Below, one piece after another: positions 36,681 through 45,989 of a DNA stretch of 64,000 bases. A program made the position numbers and the translations under genes. The notes beneath the pieces are model-generated. The model was given only the letters and a program-made list of their open reading frames with translations. It did no database searches and had not been told where the DNA came from. Positions within the stretch are counted from its first letter, which is position 1. Every line of letters starts with the position of its first letter. The DNA comes from Methylobrevis albus (lineage in GTDB: Bacteria; Pseudomonadota; Alphaproteobacteria; Rhizobiales; Pleomorphomonadaceae), in contig NZ_JADZLT010000054.1 in the NCBI RefSeq assembly GCF_015904235.1, positions 34,411 to 98,410 of the forward strand, in the 5' to 3' direction.

Positions 36681-37627
36681 GACGCGCGCGCCCCGACCCG
36701 CACGGCGCGCTCCGCCGGCACCGTCCCGGCCGCGGCCGGCCCGTGGGCATGGTCGTGGCCGTCGTGGTGATGGTGATGGTGGTGATCGTGGCCGTGCTCC
36801 GCCGGGCGCCCCGCGCCGGGCGGATTCCCGTGCGGATGGACGTGCGGCTCCGCGCCGTGGTCGTCGCACAGCGGCGCGTGCTCGTCCCAGGCTTCCGGCA
36901 TGCGGCGGGCGTCGTTGAGGTTCGCCGGCGCCAGCACCTCGCCGGTCGGCCCCCAGGCGACGACCCGGCGCGCGAGCAGGATCGATTCCGGGAACGACTG
37001 GCGCACCATCTCGAGGTCGTGCAGCACCGCCACCACCGTGCGTCCCTCGCCGTGCCAGCGCAGCACGAGGTCCATCAGGTCGCGGGCGGTGCGGCTGTCG
37101 ATCGCGGTGAACGGCTCGTCGAGCAGGATCAGCGGGGCGTCCTGCAGCAACAGGCGCGCGAACAGCACCCGCTGCATCTGGCCGCCCGACAGCGTGTCGA
37201 GGCTGCGGCGCTCGAAGCCGGAGAGACCGACGGCCGCCAGCACATCGCTGACCTCCGCGGTGCGCGACCGGGCAAAGCCACCGAACAGGCCGCAGGACTT
37301 CCACAGCCCCATGGCGACGAAGTCGAACACCGGAATCGGGAAGCTGCGGTCGATCTCGGCCTGCTGCGGCAGATAGGCGACGTCGCGCGCCTTGATGCCC
37401 TCGAGCACGATGCGCCCGCCATAGGGCGGCAGCGCGCCGACGATCGCCTTCAGCAGCGTCGACTTGCCGGCGCCGTTCGGGCCGACCACGGCCATCAGCG
37501 CGCCGGGCTCGATGCGCCCGTCGATGTGGTGCACGGCGGGGTGGCGCTCATAGCCGATCGTGGCGTTTTCGAAGCGCACGCCGGCCGGACGGACCGGACG
37601 CGCCGAAGTGGCGTTGTGGAGTTTCAT
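36677..37627 (-). CDS. znuC: Zinc ABC transporter ATP-binding protein ZnuC with His-rich tail
   Basis: A 316-residue ATPase. It has Walker A 'VVGPNGAGKSTLLKAIVGAL', Q-loop 'LPQQAEIDRSFPI', signature 'LSGGQMQRVLFARLLLQDAP', Walker B 'LILLDEPFTAID' and H-loop 'VVAVLHDLEMVRQ'. The last 60 residues form a His-rich cytoplasmic tail ('EHGHDHHHHHHHDGHDHAHG'), as in many ZnuC proteins, which may store or sense zinc. The ATG at 37627 with GAGGGG upstream is chosen over a TTG four codons earlier. Its stop overlaps znuB. Confidence 0.93.
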   Translation of the reverse strand: MKLHNATSARPVRPAGVRFENATIGYERHPAVHHIDGRIEPGALMAVVGPNGAGKSTLLKAIVGALPPYGGRIVLEGIKARDVAYLPQQAEIDRSFPIPVFDFVAMGLWKSCGLFGGFARSRTAEVSDVLAAVGLSGFERRSLDTLSGGQMQRVLFARLLLQDAPLILLDEPFTAIDSRTARDLMDLVLRWHGEGRTVVAVLHDLEMVRQSFPESILLARRVVAWGPTGEVLAPANLNDARRMPEAWDEHAPLCDDHGAEPHVHPHGNPPGAGRPAEHGHDHHHHHHHDGHDHAHGPAAAGTVPAERAVRVGARAS

Positions 37628-37635
37628 CGGGCCCC

Positions 37636-37866
37636 TCAAACCACCGGCAGGATCATCGCCCAGACGAGGGCGGAGAACAGCACGGCGGCGATCAGCCGGG
37701 CGCCGACGCTGAGGCGCAGCAGCGAAAACGGGGCGCGAAAGGCGGTGGCGGTCGCCGCCGGCCGCTGCGGGCCACCCGGCACGGGACCGCCGGAAGAGCG
37801 GCCGCGGGAACCACGGCGCACCGGACCGGGCTCGTCGGGCGCAGCACTGAAGGGATCGGACGGCAT
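37636..37866 (-). CDS. Small single-pass membrane protein at the head of the zinc operon
   Basis: A 76-residue protein: a Pro/Arg/Gly-rich cytoplasmic N-terminus, then one hydrophobic helix near the C-terminus ('LIAAVLFSALVWAMILPVV'). The ATG at 37866 has GGAG nine bases upstream; a GTG eight codons earlier lacks that spacing. It lies 8 bp before znuC, between the Zur-like palindrome and the transporter genes, so it should be made when zinc is scarce. I do not recognise the family. Its function is unknown; an accessory role in zinc transport is inference from position only. Confidence 0.65.
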   Translation of the reverse strand: MPSDPFSAAPDEPGPVRRGSRGRSSGGPVPGGPQRPAATATAFRAPFSLLRLSVGARLIAAVLFSALVWAMILPVV

Positions 37867-37904
37867 CCGCGGAACGTCTCCGGGCGGCACCTCGCCGCCC
37901 GGAG

Positions 37905-37923
37905 ACTGTTATATAGTAACAGT
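37905..37923. promoter_or_regulatory. Zur-like operator palindrome
   Basis: ACTGTTA-TATAG-TAACAGT is a 19-bp palindrome with perfect 7-bp arms, 39 bp upstream of the small-protein start. AT-rich TGTTA..TAACA symmetry is typical of Fur-family, notably Zur, operators. Its place ahead of znu genes suggests zinc-dependent repression. Confidence 0.65.
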
Positions 37924-37959
37924 GGCGCCGTCAACCGGGGACCTCGGCCTTTGCCCCCG

Positions 37960-40206
37960 TTACGCCGCGGCCGCGTACTGCCTGACCAGCCCGGCGAAGT
38001 CGGAAGCCGGGATCGCGGCGGCAAACTGCACCCCCGCCTCGCCTCCGTCGGCCCAGACCACGCTGCCGGGCACCATCCGCCTGTTCGGCAATTCGACTTC
38101 GATCGCCTGCCCGCCGACCGGCAGCGGCTGGATCCGCAGCCGGCAGCCGGCCATGCCGATGTCGACGAGCCGCCCGGCGATCCGGCGCCCGCCGACGACG
38201 ACGGTCGCCGCGCAGTCGACCGAGGCACGCGGATCGGAGCGGCGGTCGGTGAGTTCGAGCAGCAGGCGTTCGACCTCGGCGTCGAGGCGCTGGGCCTGCC
38301 GGCTGAGGTCGCCGCTGAGCCGGCGCAGGTCCTCGGAGGCGACCTCCGTCTCGGCGGCGGCGCTCGGCAGGTCGGCGAGCACGCCGATCGCGGCCTGGGT
38401 CGCCTGCGTGGTGCGGTCGAGGTTGGAGGAAATCTCGCGCGTCGCCGCGTCCTGCTCCTCGACGGCCCCGGCGATCGAGGTGGCCGAGCCGGCGACATCG
38501 TCCATCGTCGCGGTGATGCCGTCGACGGAGGCGAGCATGTCGCGCGCCGCCTCGCGCACGTCGGCGATCTGGCGATCGATCTCGCCGGTCGCCTTGGCGG
38601 TCTGGCCGGCAAGCGACTTCACTTCCGAGGCGACGACGGCAAAGCCGCGTCCCGCCTCGCCGGCCCGCGCCGCCTCGATGGTGGCGTTGAGGGCGAGCAG
38701 GTTGGTCTGGGCCGCAATGTCGGAGATCAGGCTCGAGATCTCGCCGATGCGGTTCGACGTCTGCGACAGCTTGTCGGCGACCGCTTTCGCGCTGCGCGAG
38801 CGCTCCCGCGCCGTGTCGACGTCGGTGACGGACTTGCCGCTGCGCTCGGCGATCTCGCTGATCGAGGCGGAGAGTTCGGTCACGGCGGCGACCACGACCT
38901 GCACGTCGGCCGAGGCCGAATCGAGACCGGAGATCGCACCCGACAGGCCGGCGCGGGTGCGGCCGGCATTGGCGTTGACGGTGTCCACCGAGCGCTCGAT
39001 GCCGGTGGCGAGTTCGCGCATCGCCTCGATCACCGTGCCGATCGAGGCACGGATCTTGTTGGCGATGCCGACCATCGCGCGCCGCTCGTTGGCGAGCAGT
39101 TCCTTCTTGCGCTCGTCGCTGTTGGCCTCGGCGATCTTCTCGATGGTCCGGTCGCGGAAATAGGCGACCGCCCGGGCGATCATGGCGATCTCGTCGCGGC
39201 CCTGCGCCTCGGCGATCTCGGTGTCGATGTCGCGGTCGCCGAGTTCCCGGATGCGCCGGTCGAGCCGGTTGATCGCCCCGACGATCGAGCGCGCCATCAG
39301 CACGGCGGCGCCGACGGCGAGCGCGGCGATGCCGAGCGAGACGCCGAGCATGGTCCAGAGCCGGGTCGAGAACTGGTCGACGCGCGCGCCGAGCAACTGC
39401 TCGAGTTCGCCGGCCGCGGCCGTCCAGTAGCCGTCGATCGCCGCCTGCACCTCGGCTTCCGCCGCCAGCATCGGCGCAAGGTCCGCGCCGGCGCCCTGGC
39501 CCAGCGCGGCGGTGTGGTCGGCCAGGAGCTGCATCAGCCGGTCCACCGCACCGGTGAGGCGCTCCGCCGGCCCGCCGATCGATTGCTGCACGCTGCCGCT
39601 GGCGTTGCTCTCGATGGCCGCCGCCGCCGAGGCGTCGATGCCGGCCTTGATCGCCACGACCTGGCCGATCGTGACCGCGACCTCGAGCCGCTGATCGTCC
39701 GTCACCGCGGTCGCCGTGACGGCCGAAGCCATCTTCTGCCGCGCGTCCGCGACCTGGATCGCGAGATCACGCAACTTCAGCAGCATGAGGTCCATGACGT
39801 AGTAGCTGTCGAGATCGGGATCGAGGATCAGGTTGGACTGGTCGCCGGCCCGGTTGAAGAGACCGCGCAGCGCCTCTGCCGCCGCCAGCGTCGGCGTCGC
39901 CCCGGAGCGGGCAGCGTCCAGCGCCGTCGCCGCCGCGGCGGCGGCCTCCACCGCGTTGAGGTCGGCCGCATGGGCGGCGTTTGCCGCCGCCAGCTCGGTA
40001 GCCTGCGGCAGGTCGGCGCTCGTCCGCGCCTGCACGGTCGCACTCAGCGTCGGCCAGAGCGCCTCGAGATAGACGACGCCGAGGCGCTCTCGGTCTGCAA
40101 AGGCAATATCCTTGCGGCTCTGCTGCACGAACAGGGCGGCGAGGATGACGATGGGAATGAAGAGAAGGCCGACGATCAGAAACAGCTTGGCGCGGATGGT
40201 CAGCAT
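37960..40206 (-). CDS. Methyl-accepting chemotaxis protein with C-terminal PilZ-like domain
   Basis: A 748-residue receptor: transmembrane helix near 8-28 ('[20 protein letters not shown]'), a helical periplasmic domain (about 30-275), second helix near 290-312, HAMP, signalling domain with tip '[20 protein letters not shown]' and '[20 protein letters not shown]', and a C-terminal PilZ-like domain (about 655-748). The PilZ motifs are partly kept: 'RSDPR' for RxxxR and 'DIGMAG' for D/NxSxxG (Ser replaced by Gly). This would connect c-di-GMP to chemotaxis if the site still binds. ATG at 40206 is preferred over an upstream GTG. It is a single gene, not in the che operon. Confidence 0.85.
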   Translation of the reverse strand: MLTIRAKLFLIVGLLFIPIVILAALFVQQSRKDIAFADRERLGVVYLEALWPTLSATVQARTSADLPQATELAAANAAHAADLNAVEAAAAAATALDAARSGATPTLAAAEALRGLFNRAGDQSNLILDPDLDSYYVMDLMLLKLRDLAIQVADARQKMASAVTATAVTDDQRLEVAVTIGQVVAIKAGIDASAAAAIESNASGSVQQSIGGPAERLTGAVDRLMQLLADHTAALGQGAGADLAPMLAAEAEVQAAIDGYWTAAAGELEQLLGARVDQFSTRLWTMLGVSLGIAALAVGAAVLMARSIVGAINRLDRRIRELGDRDIDTEIAEAQGRDEIAMIARAVAYFRDRTIEKIAEANSDERKKELLANERRAMVGIANKIRASIGTVIEAMRELATGIERSVDTVNANAGRTRAGLSGAISGLDSASADVQVVVAAVTELSASISEIAERSGKSVTDVDTARERSRSAKAVADKLSQTSNRIGEISSLISDIAAQTNLLALNATIEAARAGEAGRGFAVVASEVKSLAGQTAKATGEIDRQIADVREAARDMLASVDGITATMDDVAGSATSIAGAVEEQDAATREISSNLDRTTQATQAAIGVLADLPSAAAETEVASEDLRRLSGDLSRQAQRLDAEVERLLLELTDRRSDPRASVDCAATVVVGGRRIAGRLVDIGMAGCRLRIQPLPVGGQAIEVELPNRRMVPGSVVWADGGEAGVQFAAAIPASDFAGLVRQYAAAA

Positions 40207-40507
40207 GATGAATGCAGAACTCGTGTTGATTGAGCGGGCGGGAACGCCACCGATCAGCGGATACGAAAAGGAAGGAAGACTGGTTGCGGAGGCAGCCGTC
40301 AGGGAACCAAGTTTCACCGCACTCAGTTAAAAAAACTTGCTGTTAATAGCGTAGTGCCCGTAAGTATTTTTACCATCGAGATCAGAAAAGACAACTTGCG
40401 GACTTGGCGCATCGGCACGGCGCCCGCACCGGCTGCAAGCTCATCGCCGATCGGGTCGGATCGAAGGCGCCGGCACCGCCGCTGCGCGGGCAGGGACCGG
40501 CGTGTGT

Positions 40508-41284
40508 TCAGGCGTCGCGCAGCACGTCGCCGAGATCGATCGACTTCGCCGGACGTTCGGTGAGGTCGAGGCCGTCGAGGATGTCGAGCAGGTGGGCGCG
40601 CATGCGCGCCCCGGCGAGGTCGGGCTCGCCGCGGGCGAGCGCATCGACCAGTTCCTCATGCGCATGACTGCCGCAGATCGCGTCGCGCCGGCGCCAGTAG
40701 AGCGCGACGATCAGCGAGGACCGCGAGACCAGTTCGCGCACGAAGCCCGCCAGCGCCCGCTGCCCGGTCGCCTCGGCGATGTGGACGTGAAACAGGCCGG
40801 ACAGCAGGATCGCGCGCTGCTGCAGGCCGGCGTCGAGCGCCGCGTGCTCATCGGCGAGGTGCTGGCGCAGCGCCGCGATGTCGGCCGCGGTGATGCAGCG
40901 CGCCGCCCGCTCGGCGAGTTGCACCTCGACCAGCAGGCGCGCGTCGAACACGTCGCGCGCGTCGGCGACGGACGGGCTGGCGACGAAGGCGCCGCGGTTC
41001 GGCTCGATGGTGAGGACGCCGTCGTGCGCCAGCGCCTCGAGCGCCGAGCGGACGATGGTGCGGCTCGCGCCGTAGATCGATCCGAGGTCGTCCTCGGGCA
41101 GCCGGGTCGCCGGCGGCAGCCGGTTGGCGAGGATGGCGTCGAGCAGCGCCGAATAGATGGCGCGCACGCGCGGACTGCGCAGCCCGGCACCGGCGCGTCC
41201 GCCGAAGGTGCCGGCCGCATCCCGCCCCGCCGCCGCCATGGTTGCGGCGTCGAGCGTCGCAATCCCGTCCGCGATACCGCCCAC
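40508..41284 (-). CDS. GntR family transcriptional regulator (FCD-type)
   Basis: The protein has an N-terminal winged helix 'RAIYSALLDAILANRLPPAT' with 'ASRTIVRSALEALAHDGVLT' and 'NRGAFVASPS', then an all-helical FCD effector domain ('VFDARLLVEVQLAERAARCI', 'LFHVHIAEATGQRALAGFVR'). Effectors of this class are often small organic or amino acids. The start is uncertain: GTG at 41284 has a GGGGGG ribosome-like run, while ATG at 41239 has none; both keep the DNA-binding domain. It is divergent from the PotABCD-type operon and probably regulates it through ATCGTATACAAT sites. Confidence 0.8.
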   Translation of the reverse strand: MGGIADGIATLDAATMAAAGRDAAGTFGGRAGAGLRSPRVRAIYSALLDAILANRLPPATRLPEDDLGSIYGASRTIVRSALEALAHDGVLTIEPNRGAFVASPSVADARDVFDARLLVEVQLAERAARCITAADIAALRQHLADEHAALDAGLQQRAILLSGLFHVHIAEATGQRALAGFVRELVSRSSLIVALYWRRRDAICGSHAHEELVDALARGEPDLAGARMRAHLLDILDGLDLTERPAKSIDLGDVLRDA

Positions 41285-41462
41285 GTCCGCCCCCCTGCCC
41301 TCGCCGATCCGCCCGGTTGCCAAAGTTCGCCGCCGCGCCGGAAAGTCCCCGCCGACACCGGCGCCAGACCCTAGAGCAAGGACCGCCCGTCGCGGAAGCC
41401 CCGCGACGCCACCGTCCCGCATTGCCGAACCTAACAGCCCGTCCGCTGCGACCCGACGTCAA

Positions 41463-41497
41463 ATCGTATACAATCTTTGCGCTTGATCGTGTGCAAT
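41463..41497. promoter_or_regulatory. Candidate GntR operator pair
   Basis: ATCGTATACAAT (41463-41474) and ATCGTGTGCAAT (41486-41497) are near-identical 12-bp sites 23 bp apart, each close to the palindromic GTATAC-type core bound by GntR/FCD regulators. They sit between the GntR gene and the ABC operon. The rest of the 399-bp gap shows no gene. Confidence 0.5.
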
Positions 41498-41683
41498 TGC
41501 CTGTTTGCTCGGCATCGCGGCGCCCCACTCGCGGCCCGGCCGTCGGCGAGAAAAGCATCCCGGTCTGCAGATGATTGATTCCAAAGATCCTTATTGCCGA
41601 GCATCCGCTTGGCACGGCGATTGCGATCCCCTGTTCGCCGCCGGACGAGACCCCGGCGACGCTCAGTCGGTCGGAGGAGCTTC

Positions 41684-42685
41684 ATGTCGCGCGGCGCGGA
41701 CCTCGAACTCGTCAACGTCACCAAGAGCTACAGCGGCACCATCGCCGTCGACGCGATCTCGCTGCGCATCAAGGCCGGCACCTACTGCTGCCTGCTCGGA
41801 CCGTCCGGCTGCGGCAAGAGCTCCACCCTGCGCATGATCGCCGGTCACGAGGACATCTCGGGCGGCGACATCGTCATCGGCGCCCGCGCCGTCAATGGCG
41901 AGCCGCCGGTGAAGCGCGGCACCGCGATGATGTTCCAGAGCTACGCGCTGTTCCCGCATCTCTCGGTGCGCGACAACGTCGCCTTCTCGCTGAAGATGCG
42001 CGGCGTTGGCAAGGCCGATCGCTACGCGAAGGCCGACGCCCTGCTCCGCCTCGTCGCCATGGACCGCTACGCCGACCGCCTGCCCGCCCAGCTCTCCGGC
42101 GGCCAGCAGCAGCGCGTGGCGCTCGCCCGCTCGCTGATCACCGATCCGGTGATCCTGCTGCTCGACGAGCCGCTGTCGGCGCTCGACCCGTTCCTGCGCA
42201 TCAAGATGCGCGCCGAGCTCAAGCGCTTCCAGCGCGAGCTCGGAATCACCTTCATCCACGTCACCCACGGCCAGGAAGAGGCGATGGCCCTCGCCGATCT
42301 CGCCGTGGTGATGAACAACGGCCGGATCGAGCAGGCGGGCAGCCCGCAGGAGATCTTCGACCGGCCGGCGACCGAGTTCGTCGCGCGGTTCATGGGCGGC
42401 CACAACGTCATCGACCTCGCCGGCAAGCGCGTCACCGTGCGCGCCGACAAGGTGAGCTTCGCGCCCGGCGGCGAATCCGCCGGAGCCGAGCACGTCCGCA
42501 CCGGCACCGTCACCGCCGTCGAATACCAGGGCTACAGCGTGGTCGTGACCCTCGACGCCGCCGGCGGCGAGCTCACCGCCATCGTGCCCGAACGCCAGTT
42601 CTTCGCCCGCCCGGTCGAGCCGGGCGCCGCGGCCGCCATCGGCTGGAACGCTGCAGACATCCACGAGCTCAGCCCGACCGCCTGA
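41684..42685 (+). CDS. Polyamine-type ABC transporter ATP-binding protein (PotA-like)
   Basis: A 333-residue ATPase: Walker A '[20 protein letters not shown]', Q-loop 'MFQSYALFPHLSV', signature 'LSGGQQQRVALARSLITDP', Walker B 'ILLLDEPLSALDPFLRIKMR', H-loop 'FIHVTHGQEEAMALADLAVV', and a TOBE domain near the end ('VEYQGYSVVVTLDAAGGELT'). The ATG at 41684 has GGAGGAG eight bases upstream. First gene of a binding-protein-dependent importer with homology to spermidine/putrescine systems; other small amino compounds are possible substrates. Confidence 0.88.
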   Translation: MSRGADLELVNVTKSYSGTIAVDAISLRIKAGTYCCLLGPSGCGKSSTLRMIAGHEDISGGDIVIGARAVNGEPPVKRGTAMMFQSYALFPHLSVRDNVAFSLKMRGVGKADRYAKADALLRLVAMDRYADRLPAQLSGGQQQRVALARSLITDPVILLLDEPLSALDPFLRIKMRAELKRFQRELGITFIHVTHGQEEAMALADLAVVMNNGRIEQAGSPQEIFDRPATEFVARFMGGHNVIDLAGKRVTVRADKVSFAPGGESAGAEHVRTGTVTAVEYQGYSVVVTLDAAGGELTAIVPERQFFARPVEPGAAAAIGWNAADIHELSPTA

Positions 42686-42732
42686 TGTCCCGCGCCTTTG
42701 ACGGCGCGATCGAAGAAGAGGGGAGAGGACCA

Positions 42733-44031
42733 ATGACCGACACCACCACCACGACCACCGGCACGGCCGGCGTCAGTCGCCGCACGCTGCTCAAGGGCGC
42801 CGCCGCCACCGCGGGCCTCGCCGCCGGCTCCGGCATGATCACCGGCTTCCCGGCGATCATCGCGTCCGAAGGCGTCACGCTGCGCTACCTCGGCACCGCC
42901 GTGAACCAGTCCGCCGACATCGCAAAGAAGGCGAAGGAAGACCTCGGCATCACCATCGAGTACGTGCCGGTCACCACCGACGAGGTGACGAAGCGCATCG
43001 TGACCCAGCCGAACTCCTTCGACATCGTCGACAGCGAGTATTTCAGCCTGAAGAAGCTGATGCCGTCGGGCAACCTGATGGGCATGGACTCGACCAAGAT
43101 CAAGCTCGCCGACAAGATCACCCCGGTGTTCACCAAGGGCGAGATCGCCGGCAAGCAGATCGGCGACCAGGGCACCGCGCCGAAGAAGGTGTTCTACCTG
43201 CCCGACCAGTTCGCGACCGAGTTCTCCGCCGAGCCGACGCAGTGGATCACCCTGATCCCGACCGTCTACAACGCCGACACCCTCGGCATCCGCCCCGACC
43301 TGATCGGCCGTCCGATCGAGAGCTGGGCCGAGTTGCTCAACCCCGAGTTCAAGGGCAAGGCCTCGATCCTCAACATCCCGTCGATCGGCATCATGGACGC
43401 CGCGATGGTCGTCGAGGCGATGGGCGAGTACAAGTACCCCGACAAGGGGAACATGACGCGCGAAGAGATCGACCTCACCATGAAGGTGCTGACCGAGGCG
43501 AAGCAGTCGGGTCAGTTCCGCGCCTTCTGGTCGGACTTCAACGAGAGCGTCAACCTGATGTCCTCGGGCGAGACCGTGATCCAGTCGATGTGGTCGCCGG
43601 CCGTCACCGCCGTGCGCTCCAAGGGCATCGCCTGCACCTTCCAGCCGCTGAAGGAGGGCTACCGCTCCTGGGCCTCCGGCTTCGGCCTGCCGAAGACCCT
43701 CGAGGGCAAGACCCTCGACGGCGCCTACGAGTTCATCAACTGGTTCCTCTCCGGCTGGGCCGGCGCCTACCTCAACCGCCAGGGCTACTACTCGGCCGTC
43801 CTCGAGACCGCCAAGGAGAACATGGAACCCTACGAGTGGGCCTACTGGATGGAAGGCAAGCCGGCCGAGAAGGACATCCTCGCCCCGGACGGCACCCTGC
43901 TCGAGAAGGCCGGCGCCGTGCGCGACGGCGGCTCCTACGAGGACCGCATGGGCTCGGTCGCCTGCTGGAACGCGGTGATGGACGAGAACAACTACATGGT
44001 CCGCAAGTGGAACGAGTTCATCGCGGCCTGA
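42733..44031 (+). CDS. Polyamine-type ABC transporter substrate-binding protein, Tat-exported
   Basis: A 432-residue binding protein of the PotD/PotF kind. The N-terminus carries a twin-arginine motif 'VSRRTLLKGAAATAGLAAGS' (14-33), so it is probably exported folded by Tat. Binding-protein features include 'TLRYLGTAVNQSADIAKKAK', 'FDIVDSEYFSLKKLMPSGNL', 'SWAELLNPEFKGKASILNIP' and 'AYEFINWFLSGWAGAYLNRQ'. It is longer than PotD (about 350). AGAGGACCA precedes the ATG. Two GC hairpins follow its stop before the permease genes. Confidence 0.88.
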   Translation: MTDTTTTTTGTAGVSRRTLLKGAAATAGLAAGSGMITGFPAIIASEGVTLRYLGTAVNQSADIAKKAKEDLGITIEYVPVTTDEVTKRIVTQPNSFDIVDSEYFSLKKLMPSGNLMGMDSTKIKLADKITPVFTKGEIAGKQIGDQGTAPKKVFYLPDQFATEFSAEPTQWITLIPTVYNADTLGIRPDLIGRPIESWAELLNPEFKGKASILNIPSIGIMDAAMVVEAMGEYKYPDKGNMTREEIDLTMKVLTEAKQSGQFRAFWSDFNESVNLMSSGETVIQSMWSPAVTAVRSKGIACTFQPLKEGYRSWASGFGLPKTLEGKTLDGAYEFINWFLSGWAGAYLNRQGYYSAVLETAKENMEPYEWAYWMEGKPAEKDILAPDGTLLEKAGAVRDGGSYEDRMGSVACWNAVMDENNYMVRKWNEFIAA

Positions 44032-44043
44032 TCGCGCGGAACC

Positions 44044-44149
44044 CGGCCGGCCCGCACCCGTGCGGCCGGCCCCTGCGGCCCGCGCCACGCTCGTCTCCCG
44101 AAGGCAGCGCCGCGCATGATTCCGGCCGGACCGCACCCGCGGTCCGGCC
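44044..44149 (+). terminator. Tandem hairpins 3' of the binding-protein gene
   Basis: One hairpin at 44044-44072 (GGCCGG..GCAC / GTGC..CCGGCC, with a bulge) and a perfect 11-bp stem at 44124-44149 (GGCCGGACCGC / GCGGTCCGGCC, loop ACCC). CCCCTTCC follows, with no U-tract. They probably stabilise the upstream message or attenuate read-through into the permeases. Confidence 0.5.
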
Positions 44150-44189
44150 CCCTTCCACCTAGCCCGATCGACCACCCGAGAGGCCCGAG

Positions 44190-45080
44190 ATGGCGGCTCC
44201 CGCGCTGACCACGTCGAAATACGCGCCCTACTGGCAGGCCGCGCCGATCGCGCTCATTTTCGCGGCGTTCTTCCTGATCCCGCTGGCCGCCACGGTTGTC
44301 GTGAGCTTCTGGGAATACACCGAATATTCAATCGAACCGGCCTTCGTCAGCCAGAACTATCTCGACGTGTTCGACGGCTGCTTTGCGGACCTGCCGAACC
44401 TCTGCGTCACCTTCAAGACCTATCTCTCGACGCTGAAATTCTGCCTGATCGTCTGGGCGATCACGCTGGTGGTCGGCTTCACCACCTCCTATTTCCTCGC
44501 CTTCCACATCAAGAGCCTGACGGTGCAGATGGCGCTGTTCATGGTCTGCACGATTCCGTTCTGGACCTCGAACGTGATCCGCATGATCTCGTGGATCCCG
44601 CTGCTCGGCCGCAACGGCTTGCTCAACGATTTTCTGCTCTCGACCGGCCTCGTCACAGAGCGTCAGGACTGGTTCCTCTACTCCGACTTTTCCGTCGGCC
44701 TCGCCTTCGTGCACCTGTTCACGCCGTTCATGGCGGTGCCGATCTTCAATTCGATGATGCGCATCGACAAGGCGCTCGTCGAGGCCGCCTACGACGGCGG
44801 CGCCTCGACCTGGCAGACGCTGTGGAACGTCATCATCCCGCTCTGCAAGCCCGGCATCGCCATCGGCTCGATCTTCGTCATCACCATCGTCATGGGTGAC
44901 TACATCACCATCGGCGTGATGGGCGGCCAGCAGATCGCCTCGATCGGCAAGGTGATCCAGGTGCAGATGAACTACCTGCAGTTCCCGATCGCCGCCGCCA
45001 ACGCCGTGGTGCTGTTGATCCTCGTGCTGATGATCATCTTCGCGATGACCAAGCTCGTCGACATCCGCAAGGAGCTCTGA
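44190..45080 (+). CDS. Polyamine-type ABC transporter permease (PotB-like)
   Basis: A 296-residue permease with six hydrophobic segments. It contains 'WQAAPIALIFAAFFLIPLAA' near 10-29, 'FMVCTIPFWTSNVIRMISWI' near 113-132, typical of PotB, and the EAA loop 'ALVEAAYDGGASTWQTLWNV' near 193-212 with 'SIFVITIVMGDYITIGVMGG' near 228-247. ATG at 44190 follows GAGAGGCCCGAG. It lies four bases before the next permease. Confidence 0.9.
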   Translation: MAAPALTTSKYAPYWQAAPIALIFAAFFLIPLAATVVVSFWEYTEYSIEPAFVSQNYLDVFDGCFADLPNLCVTFKTYLSTLKFCLIVWAITLVVGFTTSYFLAFHIKSLTVQMALFMVCTIPFWTSNVIRMISWIPLLGRNGLLNDFLLSTGLVTERQDWFLYSDFSVGLAFVHLFTPFMAVPIFNSMMRIDKALVEAAYDGGASTWQTLWNVIIPLCKPGIAIGSIFVITIVMGDYITIGVMGGQQIASIGKVIQVQMNYLQFPIAAANAVVLLILVLMIIFAMTKLVDIRKEL

Positions 45081-45083
45081 GCC

Positions 45084-45989
45084 ATGCATTCCGAAAAGCG
45101 CGGCCCCGCCTTCTGGTTTCTCGCGGGCTTCTTCGGGCTCTACGTGCTGTTTCTCTACGGCCCGATGATCACCATCGTCGTGCTGTCGTTTCAGGGACCG
45201 CAGGGCGGCCTGACCTTCCCGATGAACGGCGTCTCGCTGTTCTGGTTCGAGAAGCTGTTCGCCGGGGTCGGCGTCGTCGACATCTGGACCGCCTTCGGCC
45301 GCTCGTTCCGGCTCGGGCTGATCGTCTGCATCCTCACCGTGGTGATCTCGGTGATGGCGGGCCTCGCCTTCCGGCGCAAGTTCCGCGGTGCCGGGCTGCT
45401 GTTCTACGTCGCCATCGCCAGCCTGATCGTGCCCTCGATCGTCGTGTCGCTCGGCATCGGCCTCGAGTTCCGCATCCTCGACGACGTGATCAAGAGCCTC
45501 GGCAACGCCCTCGGCATCGAGGCGATCCAGCGTGGCTACACCACCGGCATGGGCATCTTCACCTCGGGCCTCGGCGCCCACCTCACCTGGACCCTGCCCT
45601 TCGGCCTGCTGATCATGTTCGCGATCTTCAACCGCTTCAATCCGAGCTACGAGGAAGCGGCGCGCGACCTCGGCGCGACGCCGTGGCAGACCTTCCGCCA
45701 CGTCGTGCTGCCGATCATCGCGCCGTCGCTGATCGGCGTCGGCCTGTTCGGCTTCACGCTGTCCTGGGACGAACTCGCCCGCTCCTCGCAGGCGATGGGC
45801 GCCCAGAACACGCTGCCGATGTCGCTGCAGGGCCTCACCACCACGGTGACGACGCCCGAGATCTACGCCCTCGGCACGCTGACGACGGCGATCTCCTTCT
45901 CCGTCATCGCGATATGCTTCGCCGCCGCGATCCTCGTGCAGAAGCGCCGCGCCCGCCGCGGGTCCGATGCCGGCAAGGGGGTGGTGTGA
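45084..45989 (+). CDS. Polyamine-type ABC transporter permease (PotC-like)
   Basis: A 301-residue permease. Signatures are 'FFGLYVLFLYGPMITIVVLS' near 13-32, 'VSLFWFEKLFAG' near 51-62, 'IASLIVPSIVVSLGIGLEFR' near 112-131, the EAA loop 'EEAARDLGATPWQTFRHVVL' near 191-210 and 'LSWDELARSSQAMGAQNTLP'. Its stop overlaps the GTG start of the GNAT gene (GTGA), so the acetyltransferase is coupled to the transporter. Confidence 0.9.
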   Translation: MHSEKRGPAFWFLAGFFGLYVLFLYGPMITIVVLSFQGPQGGLTFPMNGVSLFWFEKLFAGVGVVDIWTAFGRSFRLGLIVCILTVVISVMAGLAFRRKFRGAGLLFYVAIASLIVPSIVVSLGIGLEFRILDDVIKSLGNALGIEAIQRGYTTGMGIFTSGLGAHLTWTLPFGLLIMFAIFNRFNPSYEEAARDLGATPWQTFRHVVLPIIAPSLIGVGLFGFTLSWDELARSSQAMGAQNTLPMSLQGLTTTVTTPEIYALGTLTTAISFSVIAICFAAAILVQKRRARRGSDAGKGVV

